Assembly: GCA_027622355.1 (NCBI GenBank) | Contig: JAQBZT010000091.1 | Coordinates: 1 to 9,658, forward strand | Length of the DNA stretch: 9,658 bases | Reading direction: 5' to 3' | DNA from: a bacterium | Lineage (GTDB): Bacteria; UBA8248 | Part shown: positions 1-6,653 of the stretch, piece by piece | Layout: each line of letters begins with the position of its first letter | Position numbering within the stretch: position 1 is the stretch's first letter | Notes under the pieces: generated by a model | Seen by the model: the letters and a program-made list of their open reading frames with translations, nothing else | The model's database searches: none | Told to the model about the DNA's origin: nothing | Translations under genes and position numbers: made by a program

Positions 1-2
1 GA

Positions 3-1184
3 GATGAAAGATTTCGCCAACTGGGGAAGGAGATTCTCGCCTACGGCGCCCGAACACTATTCCGGCCCTCAGGTTTTTTGCGGGAATCCTCTTCGCATTA
101 TCATCTGCTTCTTTGCCGGTCCTACCTCGAAGCGTTTTGGATGGCCGGTGGGAAGGCGGATCAAAAATTTTGGGAAGGACTCAAGGACCGGCTTGTGGAC
201 ATGACCCGGGCGTCGGCCTTTTTCCTGCGGTCGGGATATTTTCCAAGAATCGGCGACGTTTCGCCGGATTTCCCCACCGCATTTCACCGCGGGATTCCCG
301 CAGTAGGCGCGGCGGTCCTGGCCGAAGACTCGGTTTCCCTCCCTCCGCCGGAGGAGATCGGGTGGCACTCTTTTTTTCTTCCCTCCGGCGCATCAGAAGA
401 AAAAGAGCGGCCCCCACTTCCGGAAATCGAGGGCTGGGAGGATGCAGGATATTACCGGTTGGTCAAGGGAAAGTGGGAACTGTTCGTTTACCTGAATCCT
501 GACGGCCATGTCCCCGCCTGGTCGCACGGCCATTCCGATTTGCTCGGTTTTCTTTTGATGTATGGCGGCCACCCGGTATTGGTTGACTCTGGCCGCGCCA
601 CATATGCCGACAACCCGCTGGGCCACTACGGCCGGGGGGCATCTTCCCACAACACCTTCCGGGTGGATGGCCTCGCTCCTTGTCTGGTCCACGCCCACAA
701 TGGATATGTTCCATTGATGATGAAGGAATATTTTGCCTACCCCGCAGAAGTGCGTATCGAAAGGCGGGAGGACGGCCTGAAAGCACGTCTGATGTGTAGC
801 GGCTATCAGCGTATAGCCCTCGGGATAAGGGTCGAGCGGGTGTTTCTTCTGGGAGAGGGGGGGCTCAGGATCATCGACGAGGTCTTGGGAAGCGGCCGGC
901 ACCTCCTGGAGAGTTTTTTCCATTTCCATCCCGATGTCGGGGTGAGGCGGAAGGGGCAGGATGCCCTTGGGCTCTCGCTTCCCGGCGGGGAAGAGTTGGA
1001 GTTTTTGGGGAAAGTCGATCCGGACGAGTCCGTTGTCCTGGAAAAAGGCAAGGAATCGGGGGATGTGATGGGGTGGTACAGTCCCGAATACGGAGAAGCC
1101 ATCCCTTGCTGGAGTTTCCTTCTAAGGGGCCGGCGCTCCCTTCCGCTCCATCGTTCGTGGACTATCCGCCCGGCCCATAGGTAG
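3..1184 (+). CDS. Heparinase II/III-family polysaccharide lyase, 3' part
   Basis: Partial gene: the frame is open to the left edge, so the true start lies upstream; 393 residues are visible. The TTG at 78 is internal, since the preceding codons read as the same helical lyase-type sequence. The N-terminal part seen here is helix-rich, with an Arg-Glu-Ser...His-Tyr-His stretch near 81-100, as in the alpha/alpha-toroid of alginate/heparin lyases. The C-terminal half carries the family's beta-sandwich signature: SHGHSD at 522-539, then a Gly-rich strand with VDSG, then YGRGASSHNT at 627-656, whose Tyr and His fit the conserved active-site region. Family members cleave uronic-acid-containing polysaccharides by beta-elimination, usually in the periplasm, and many occur in exopolysaccharide loci. 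The stop lies 9 bp before the amidotransferase gene, suggesting one operon. The substrate cannot be read from the sequence. A non-catalytic or modifying role in polymer export is possible. Confidence 0.87.
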   Translation, partial: DERFRQLGKEILAYGARTLFRPSGFLRESSSHYHLLLCRSYLEAFWMAGGKADQKFWEGLKDRLVDMTRASAFFLRSGYFPRIGDVSPDFPTAFHRGIPAVGAAVLAEDSVSLPPPEEIGWHSFFLPSGASEEKERPPLPEIEGWEDAGYYRLVKGKWELFVYLNPDGHVPAWSHGHSDLLGFLLMYGGHPVLVDSGRATYADNPLGHYGRGASSHNTFRVDGLAPCLVHAHNGYVPLMMKEYFAYPAEVRIERREDGLKARLMCSGYQRIALGIRVERVFLLGEGGLRIIDEVLGSGRHLLESFFHFHPDVGVRRKGQDALGLSLPGGEELEFLGKVDPDESVVLEKGKESGDVMGWYSPEYGEAIPCWSFLLRGRRSLPLHRSWTIRPAHR

Positions 1185-1193
1185 ATCATTTGT

Positions 1194-3116
1194 ATGTGTG
1201 GAATATGCGGAGTGTATTCAACGGCTTTGGGGCTCGAGGGCCGCAGGGAGGCCGTCGAGCGGATGTCCCTGGCCATGGTCCATCGCGGTCCCGATGACGC
1301 GGGGGCGGAGGATTTCGGGGATGCCTGCCTGGGAATGCGCCGCCTCAGCATCATTGATTGCAGCCCCCAGGGGCATCAGCCCATGTCGAACGAGGATGGT
1401 TCCGTATGGGTGGTTCTCAACGGGGAGATCTATAATTTCAAGGAACTTCGCTCGGATCTCGAGCAAAAGGGCCACACCTTTCGCTCCCGCACCGATACCG
1501 AAACCATCGTTCATCTATACGAAGCGTTCGGGGAAGGGTTCCTGGACCATCTTCGGGGGATGTTCAGCCTTGCCGTGTGGGACGGCCGGCGGGGCCGCCT
1601 GCTCGTGGCGAGGGACAGGGTGGGCATCAAGCCGCTCTATTACGCCGAGATTCCTTCGGGATGGGTATTCGCCTCGGAGCTGGGAGCGCTCCTTTCTTCC
1701 CGCCTGCTTCCAAGGGAGTTGGACGTTGCCGCCCTTGATCTGTACCTCTCCTTTGGCTACGTTCCCCCCCCGGGAACCCTGATAAAAGGGATTCGGGTTC
1801 TGCTTCCGGGGCATTGCATGGTGATTTCGAAAGAGGGCATGACCTCCCGGCAGTGGTGGGATTTCCCCGTTCCCGGTAGCAATCCGTGCCCCCCCGGCAA
1901 AACCGTTCCCTGGCTGCGGAGCATCCTGGACGAGAGCATCCGCCTCCATCAGATCAGCGACGTTCCGCTGGGAGCTTTTCTCAGCGGCGGAATGGACTCG
2001 ACGGCGGTCGTGGGGCTGATGTCGCGGATTTCGTCCGAGCCGGTCCGCACGTTTTCCATCGGGTTCGACGACGCCCCGGCGGGGTTCGACGAGCGCCCGT
2101 ACGCCCGGATGGCGGCCGAGGCCTACGGCAGCGACCACACCGAGGTGGTCATGAATGGTGCGACGGTCCGCGAGGCATTGCCCCGGATCGTGCGCCACAT
2201 CGACATCCCCAGCTTTGACGGCATCAATACCTTCCTCGTCTCTCAGGCTGCCCGGGAAGGGGGCCTCACGGTCGCCCTCTCGGGCTTGGGCGGAGATGAG
2301 GTTTTTGGCGGCTACGATACCTTCCACCTGATACCGCGGTGGGGGTGGGCCGCCCGCCTTTGGGGAAAGGGGCCGCGCTGGACGAAGGCGGCGTTGAGCC
2401 GGGTGGTGAAAAGGCTCTCGGCAGAGAGCCCCTCCTTCACCAGCGAGCGTTCCCGGAAGGTGAACAGGATGATGGGGGTGAATTCTGAAACGGATCTCTA
2501 CGCTCTGGCCCGCCTCATCTTGTGGCCGGATGAGGTCAAGTCTCTTTATTCCGACAGCGTGCGGATGTCTCTCCCGGAGGATTCGGGCCCGATGGCCCTC
2601 CTTCGCTCCCTCTCGCCAGAAAACGGGAATTCCTGGCACAGGGTAAATTTGTTGGAAATGCAGGTATATATGGGATGGCGCCTCCTTCGCGACACGGACG
2701 CCATGAGTATGGCCCACTCCCTCGAGGTGAGGGTCCCCCTGATCGACCACAAGGTCATCGAGTTCGTCGCCGGTCTTCCCGAGGGGTGGGAGAAAACCTG
2801 GGGCCATCCCAAGCGGCTTTTGAGCGAAGCGCTCGGCGACTTGATCCCTCCCGAAATCCTTAGTCGGCCGAAGCAGGGATTCGCCTTCCCCATGGGAAAA
2901 TGGATGAGAGGGGAATTGCGGGAAGTGGTTGAAGATACCCTCTCTCCTGAGAGCGTGAGGCGCCGGGGGCTGTTCGATCCGGAAGGGGTGCAGTCGCTTT
3001 ATCGGGCCTTCGAAGAGGGAAGGATGGCGTATCCCGCCCTGTGGCAATTCGTGATTCTCGAACTCTGGATGCGGGAGACATTCGATGCGCCCGTGGCCGT
3101 GAGTCAGGCGTCATGA
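1194..3116 (+). CDS. asnB: Asparagine synthase (glutamine-hydrolysing)-type amidotransferase
   Basis: Complete 640-residue protein, the usual size for the AsnB family. The N-terminal class II glutaminase domain begins with the catalytic Cys2 exposed after Met removal (MCGICG) and keeps HRGPDD at 30-35, RRLSIID at 49-55, NGEIYN at 76-81 and RTDTE at 99-103. The C-terminal ATP-pyrophosphatase/synthetase domain has the P-loop-like SGGMDST at 264-270 and LSGLGGDE at 362-369. Both half-reactions look intact: glutamine gives ammonia, which amidates an AMP-activated carboxylate. The start is fixed by the need for Cys at position 2; I see only a weak ribosome-binding site, so translation may be coupled to the gene 9 bp upstream. 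In polysaccharide loci such enzymes often amidate a sugar carboxylate (for example a uronic acid) rather than make free asparagine. That role is inferred here from the neighbours. A housekeeping asparagine synthetase cannot be excluded. Confidence 0.95.
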   Translation: MCGICGVYSTALGLEGRREAVERMSLAMVHRGPDDAGAEDFGDACLGMRRLSIIDCSPQGHQPMSNEDGSVWVVLNGEIYNFKELRSDLEQKGHTFRSRTDTETIVHLYEAFGEGFLDHLRGMFSLAVWDGRRGRLLVARDRVGIKPLYYAEIPSGWVFASELGALLSSRLLPRELDVAALDLYLSFGYVPPPGTLIKGIRVLLPGHCMVISKEGMTSRQWWDFPVPGSNPCPPGKTVPWLRSILDESIRLHQISDVPLGAFLSGGMDSTAVVGLMSRISSEPVRTFSIGFDDAPAGFDERPYARMAAEAYGSDHTEVVMNGATVREALPRIVRHIDIPSFDGINTFLVSQAAREGGLTVALSGLGGDEVFGGYDTFHLIPRWGWAARLWGKGPRWTKAALSRVVKRLSAESPSFTSERSRKVNRMMGVNSETDLYALARLILWPDEVKSLYSDSVRMSLPEDSGPMALLRSLSPENGNSWHRVNLLEMQVYMGWRLLRDTDAMSMAHSLEVRVPLIDHKVIEFVAGLPEGWEKTWGHPKRLLSEALGDLIPPEILSRPKQGFAFPMGKWMRGELREVVEDTLSPESVRRRGLFDPEGVQSLYRAFEEGRMAYPALWQFVILELWMRETFDAPVAVSQAS

Positions 3117-3126
3117 TGCGGGAAAA

Positions 3127-3915
3127 ATGATCAGCGTTATCATCACAGCCTATAATGCGGAATCCTTTATTCTCGAATCCGTGGAGAGTATCCTCCGCCA
3201 GACGGAGCCCGATCTGGAGTGCATCGTGGTGGACGATGGCTCCGGGGATCGAACCTCCGCCGTCCTCCGCGAGATGTCCGACCCGAGGGTGAGACTCATC
3301 AGCCCGGGCAGGGTCGGCCGGGGAAGGGCCCTGAATCTGGGAATTGAGCAGAGCCAGGGGGAATTTATTGCCATTCAGGACGCCGATGATCTGTCCCATC
3401 CCCGCCGCCTTGAGATTGAGCGCACGATCCTGGAGAAGGAGTCCGCTTTTTCGGGGCTGGGAACCGGACAGATTCTTTTCCGTGGTGCGGAAGCTCCGGC
3501 GTGGGACATGACAAAAGACCCGGCGGAGGGGAGGGAACTCCACGATATTTCCTCCACCCTCCTCTACCGAAACCACTTGTCCCATACCTCTTTCATGGTC
3601 CGGCGCTCCGCCCTGGAGTCGGCCGGTTTCTATGACGCCGGGCGCAAGGATTTGTTCGACTGGGATCTTTACCTGCGGCTGGTTATGAAGGGGCACAAGA
3701 TCGGAAAGCTGGATTTTCCATTGGCGGCAAAACGGATTCATGGCGGTCAGTTTTTCGAAGTCAGAAGCCGCCTGGCATACGTGCGCCACTGCTATCAGCT
3801 CCAACGGGCGGCCAGAAGAAAAATGGGGAAGGCATGGTTTCTCGATGGCCTGTTTGTTCTCATTTATTTTTATCGGCTTCTTCCCCGGCCGGTTCGCCTC
3901 TCTGTCCATTCTTGA
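3127..3915 (+). CDS. Glycosyltransferase family 2 (GT-A fold)
   Basis: Complete 262-residue protein starting 10 bp after the amidotransferase stop. The N-terminus is the classic GT2 nucleotide-sugar-binding beta strand (ISVIITAYN, residues 2-10), followed by VVDDGSGD at 34-41. The metal-binding DXD-type motif is QDADD at 84-88. A later Trp-Asp-Leu-Tyr-Leu-Arg-Leu stretch (nt about 3660-3680) fits the catalytic-base region of the family, and RIHGG near nt 3734-3748 fits the usual acceptor-side loop. The protein transfers a sugar from a nucleotide donor to a growing lipid-linked or surface glycan at the cytoplasmic face. Donor and acceptor are not predictable. The last roughly 25 residues are hydrophobic and basic, which suggests peripheral membrane contact. 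The short gaps on both sides support co-transcription. Confidence 0.93.
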   Translation: MISVIITAYNAESFILESVESILRQTEPDLECIVVDDGSGDRTSAVLREMSDPRVRLISPGRVGRGRALNLGIEQSQGEFIAIQDADDLSHPRRLEIERTILEKESAFSGLGTGQILFRGAEAPAWDMTKDPAEGRELHDISSTLLYRNHLSHTSFMVRRSALESAGFYDAGRKDLFDWDLYLRLVMKGHKIGKLDFPLAAKRIHGGQFFEVRSRLAYVRHCYQLQRAARRKMGKAWFLDGLFVLIYFYRLLPRPVRLSVHS

Positions 3916-3934
3916 CGCACGGGGAAAGATTTCG

Positions 3935-4588
3935 ATGGGACTTGAGAGGAGGCGGGTCATCGTTTTTGACTTTGATGGCGTAATCTTGGAATCCACCGAG
4001 ATAAAAGCGAGCGCCTACAGAGAGTTGTTCGAAGAACATTCCGGGCACCGGGATGCCATCCTCGAATACCAGAATGAAAACGGCGGCCTGCCGAGAAGAG
4101 TTCAGATTCAGCACGTTTATTCACGCATTCTGGGGCGGGCGCTCACGGACGCGCAGCTTGACGCAGAATGCAACCGGTACGGAGAGATTGTTTTCCAGCG
4201 TGTTATGCGTGCTCCCTTCGTCGCGGGAGCCCGCGAGTTCCTCGAGGCCAATCACGGGCGTTGCCGCTTGTATGTGGCTTCCGCCACCCCGGAGGAAGAG
4301 CTGAAGCAGATTGTGCGGGGGAGGGGGATTGAAGGGTTCTTCGCCGGAATTTTCGGCGCCCCGAAAAAGAAGGCGGAAATCCTGCGGGCAATCGCTATGA
4401 AAGAGGGCTGCGGCGAAGGCGACATGGTTTTTATCGGGGATTCTCCCTCGGATCGAGATGCCTCCCGGGAGGCAGGGATTCCCTTCTTGGCGCGCTCGGG
4501 CACGTCGGGGCCATTAGCCGATGCCCCCTTCCGGGTTTCCGACCTGACCTCTTTGGAGCGCTGTCTCAAGGAGCTTTTCGCTGGATGA
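3935..4588 (+). CDS. HAD-superfamily phosphatase (C1-capped, phosphoglycolate-phosphatase-like)
   Basis: 217-residue protein. The ATG at 3935 is chosen because a purine-rich GGGGAAAG lies just upstream (3921-3928) and because the frame's extension further upstream would run inside the glycosyltransferase gene. All four HAD motifs are visible: nucleophile and acid/base Asp12 and Asp14 in DFDGV; Ser116 in VASATP (motif II); a Lys run at 144-146 (motif III); and GDSPSDRD at 168-175, with Asp169 and Asp173 (motif IV). The roughly 65-residue helical stretch between motif I and the core fits a C1 cap, as in phosphoglycolate phosphatase and beta-phosphoglucomutase. Residues 12 and 14 are both Asp, which favours phosphatase or phosphomutase activity on a small phosphorylated metabolite. 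Placed between two glycan-assembly genes, it probably handles a sugar-phosphate precursor (inference). Its stop overlaps the next start by 4 bp (ATGA), indicating translational coupling. Confidence 0.92.
   Translation: MGLERRRVIVFDFDGVILESTEIKASAYRELFEEHSGHRDAILEYQNENGGLPRRVQIQHVYSRILGRALTDAQLDAECNRYGEIVFQRVMRAPFVAGAREFLEANHGRCRLYVASATPEEELKQIVRGRGIEGFFAGIFGAPKKKAEILRAIAMKEGCGEGDMVFIGDSPSDRDASREAGIPFLARSGTSGPLADAPFRVSDLTSLERCLKELFAG
4568..4573 (+). promoter_or_regulatory. Ribosome-binding site for the 4585 gene
   Basis: AAGGAG sits 11 bases before the ATG at 4585 and inside the end of the HAD gene. It is the clearest Shine-Dalgarno sequence in the window and supports the ATGA overlap start. 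Confidence 0.6.
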
Positions 4589-6546
4589 GGACACTTGTTG
4601 TATTTGATGGTTCCTGGCCGGCGCCGTCGGTTGCGGCTTCCCTGGAAAATGGCAGTTCTGTCACGCTCTTCGCGCTCTCGGAAAGCACGAGCGAAGCCCT
4701 TTTTGAGGTGCTGGCGGAAAAGGGGATGCAGGATGTTGAATCATGTGAAACCGCTGTATGTGTTGATCGGCAGGTGGAGCGGCTTTGCCGTGAGCTCCCC
4801 GGTTGGGCATCCCAGTGGGGGAGGCTCCCGCTCAAGGATAAGACGCTAAGGGAATGGCTCCTCTTGCCCGATGGGAGGACCAGCGCCTATTGGCTCGGGC
4901 CGCTTTCGGAGAAAAATCCCCTAAAGACGGTCTCTTTCCTGTACATGGCCCAGATTCTGGCCGTGGAGGAGGAACTTCGAGAGAACGCATACGCAAAGTG
5001 CGCCATCTTCGTGGAACCGGAAGTGCTGCGAATGGGCCTGGGCAGGGCGGCGAACGAAGCGGGGGTTCGTTGCGAGGCCTCCGTCCGCAAAGTCGGGTTC
5101 CGGAGAGGGATAAGGCGCTGGCTCGGCGAAAAAAGGGGGATGTTTGCCGGACTCGTAGCGCTCGCCGAGGTCAGCGTTCGCTCCTTTCTGGCCAGGGCGG
5201 CGATGGGACCGAGATCCAAGCGGCTGCCTTCTGCTGGAGGGCTTCTCGCGGTCACTTATTTTCCTTACCTGGACGAAAAAGAAGCGGAGGCCGGAAGATT
5301 TCAGAACAAGTATTTTTGGCCCCTGCAGGAGATGCTAAAGGAGAAGGGGGAGTCTGTAGACTGGCTTTTGATGTATGTGAAAATTGAGAGCCAATCCTAC
5401 CGCGATGCGCTCCGGGTCGCGAAAGCCCTGAAGGCGGGAGGGAGCCGACTGCTGATTTTCGAGGAGTTCGCCGGAGTGCGTGCACTGTTGCGCGTTTTTA
5501 CCCGGTGGCTCAAACAGATAGTGCTCTATGCATTCATCGCCAGGAGAATCCACACAACTCTCGAAGAAGGGGAGACATCAAAATGCCTTGTCCCGGTTCT
5601 GATGGACCTGTTCCGGCGCACCTTCGTTGGGCTGGAGGCGGTGCGGGGCCTGCTCTTTTTCTTTGTGTTCCGGGAGTTTTTCGATACCACTCCATCGCCG
5701 CGGCTTTGCATCTATCTCTTCGAGATGCAGGCCTGGGAAATCGCCTTCTCGGCGGCGGCCCAGGAACGGGAGCCGCGGCCCAAGATCGTCGGATATCAAC
5801 ATACCTCGATTTCCAGGAATTATGTTTTTTACCGGCAGGATGCAAGAGACATGCGCCCCGGCGAAGAGGCCCTGACGCTTCCCTTGCCGGACGTGATCGC
5901 ATGCAATGGAGAGATTCCCTCCTCGTTGCTGAAGGAGTCCGGTTTCTCGAACGTGCAGGTTGTGGAGTCGCTTCGCCATATCGGGTGGAGCCCAGGGAGC
6001 GAGCACGCTCGAGCGGAGAAGGAAAATTCCGGGAAACGCGAACCGATCCTTCTGGTCGCCGGTTCGATCGTAAGGGGGGAAACCCTCGAACTTCTTTCTC
6101 TGGTGTGGAGAGCGCGTCAGGAATTGAAGGGTTGGAGGGTTCTTCTCAAGGGACACCCCTCGATGCCGTTCGGTCCTTTGCTGAGGGAAAGCGGAATCTC
6201 CCCTGAAGCGGAGGGGCTGGAGATTGCCGAAGGCGCCATAAGCGATTGGCTCGAAAGGGCGCCAGCGGTTCTGGTCCCCACCAGCTCGGTGGCGGTCGAG
6301 GCCCTGGGGTACGGCTGCGAGGTATTTGTCCCCATTTTCCCTTCGGTTTTCAATATGAGCCCGTTGGCGGGGTACGAAAACCTGTACCGGAGGGTGTGCT
6401 CGCCCGCTGGGCTTGCCGCTGCGCTGGATGCGTTCCTTCAGGAAGGCCCCAAGGCGTCTGCGGAGGAAAAATCTTGCTTCCTGGATGCGTACTGGTGCCT
6501 TGATTCTTCCCTGGTCCGATGGAGGCGATTATTGGAAAATCATTGA
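4585..6546 (+). CDS. Surface carbohydrate biosynthesis protein with GT-B-like C-terminal half
   Basis: 653 residues, start overlapping the HAD stop (ATGA) with a good ribosome-binding site. No signal peptide is evident. A few hydrophobic patches (for example nt 5640-5690) do not make clear membrane helices. The centre holds YLFEMQAWE at 377-385, followed by GYQHTS with His406. The C-terminal part reads like the second domain of a GT-B glycosyltransferase: a hydrophobic strand LLVAGS, then LKGHP with Lys522 and His524, then PTSSVAVEALG around 565-574 with Glu572, the usual spot for nucleotide-phosphate binding in capsule, sialyl and glycerol-phosphate transferases. The Glu-x-Gln-x-Trp-Glu plus His pattern resembles the uncharacterised surface-carbohydrate family that I recall as TIGR04326, seen in O-antigen loci; this is from memory and not checked. 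The most likely role is a cytoplasmic glycosyl- or glycosyl-phosphate transferase in repeat-unit assembly. The first 230 residues are not recognised. Confidence 0.72.
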   Translation: MRTLVVFDGSWPAPSVAASLENGSSVTLFALSESTSEALFEVLAEKGMQDVESCETAVCVDRQVERLCRELPGWASQWGRLPLKDKTLREWLLLPDGRTSAYWLGPLSEKNPLKTVSFLYMAQILAVEEELRENAYAKCAIFVEPEVLRMGLGRAANEAGVRCEASVRKVGFRRGIRRWLGEKRGMFAGLVALAEVSVRSFLARAAMGPRSKRLPSAGGLLAVTYFPYLDEKEAEAGRFQNKYFWPLQEMLKEKGESVDWLLMYVKIESQSYRDALRVAKALKAGGSRLLIFEEFAGVRALLRVFTRWLKQIVLYAFIARRIHTTLEEGETSKCLVPVLMDLFRRTFVGLEAVRGLLFFFVFREFFDTTPSPRLCIYLFEMQAWEIAFSAAAQEREPRPKIVGYQHTSISRNYVFYRQDARDMRPGEEALTLPLPDVIACNGEIPSSLLKESGFSNVQVVESLRHIGWSPGSEHARAEKENSGKREPILLVAGSIVRGETLELLSLVWRARQELKGWRVLLKGHPSMPFGPLLRESGISPEAEGLEIAEGAISDWLERAPAVLVPTSSVAVEALGYGCEVFVPIFPSVFNMSPLAGYENLYRRVCSPAGLAAALDAFLQEGPKASAEEKSCFLDAYWCLDSSLVRWRRLLENH

Positions 6547-6653
6547 AACGAACATTTCTCGTGGCCTCGCGTTTTCGTAAAGGCGTGAAGAAAATAAAGA
6601 GCTTCTCCAAGGCAGATTTTCTGGGTAGAGGCGCATTGCCAGATATTTCGTGA
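6547..6653. other. 107-bp intergenic gap, no clear promoter
   Basis: This is the only sizeable gap between genes and is more AT-rich than the flanks. I find no convincing -35/-10 pair: TTGAAA at 6543-6548 has no matching -10 at normal spacing. There is no GC stem followed by a T run. Whether the ligase-like gene is read through from the upstream operon or has its own promoter cannot be decided. Confidence 0.4.

Noticed and set aside
78..1184. TTG at 78 as the start of the lyase
   Set aside because: The same frame is open to base 3 and continues the lyase-like helical sequence, so the gene is cut by the window edge.
1515..3047. 510-codon open frame on the minus strand
   Set aside because: It lies fully opposite the intact amidotransferase gene, is rich in His/Pro/Arg, has no recognisable domain, and is explained by high-GC codon bias.
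3740..3934. N-terminal extension of the HAD protein
   Set aside because: This would overlap the last 176 bp of the glycosyltransferase; the HAD fold begins with the ATG at 3935, which has its own ribosome-binding site.
2860..3996. 378-codon open frame on the minus strand
   Set aside because: It runs antisense across the end of the amidotransferase and the whole glycosyltransferase, both with clear motifs; it has no domain of its own.
6589..6622. Inverted repeat AGAAAAT / ATTTTCT in the intergenic gap
   Set aside because: Seven AT-rich pairs around a 20-base loop with no T run; not stable enough for a terminator and likely chance.
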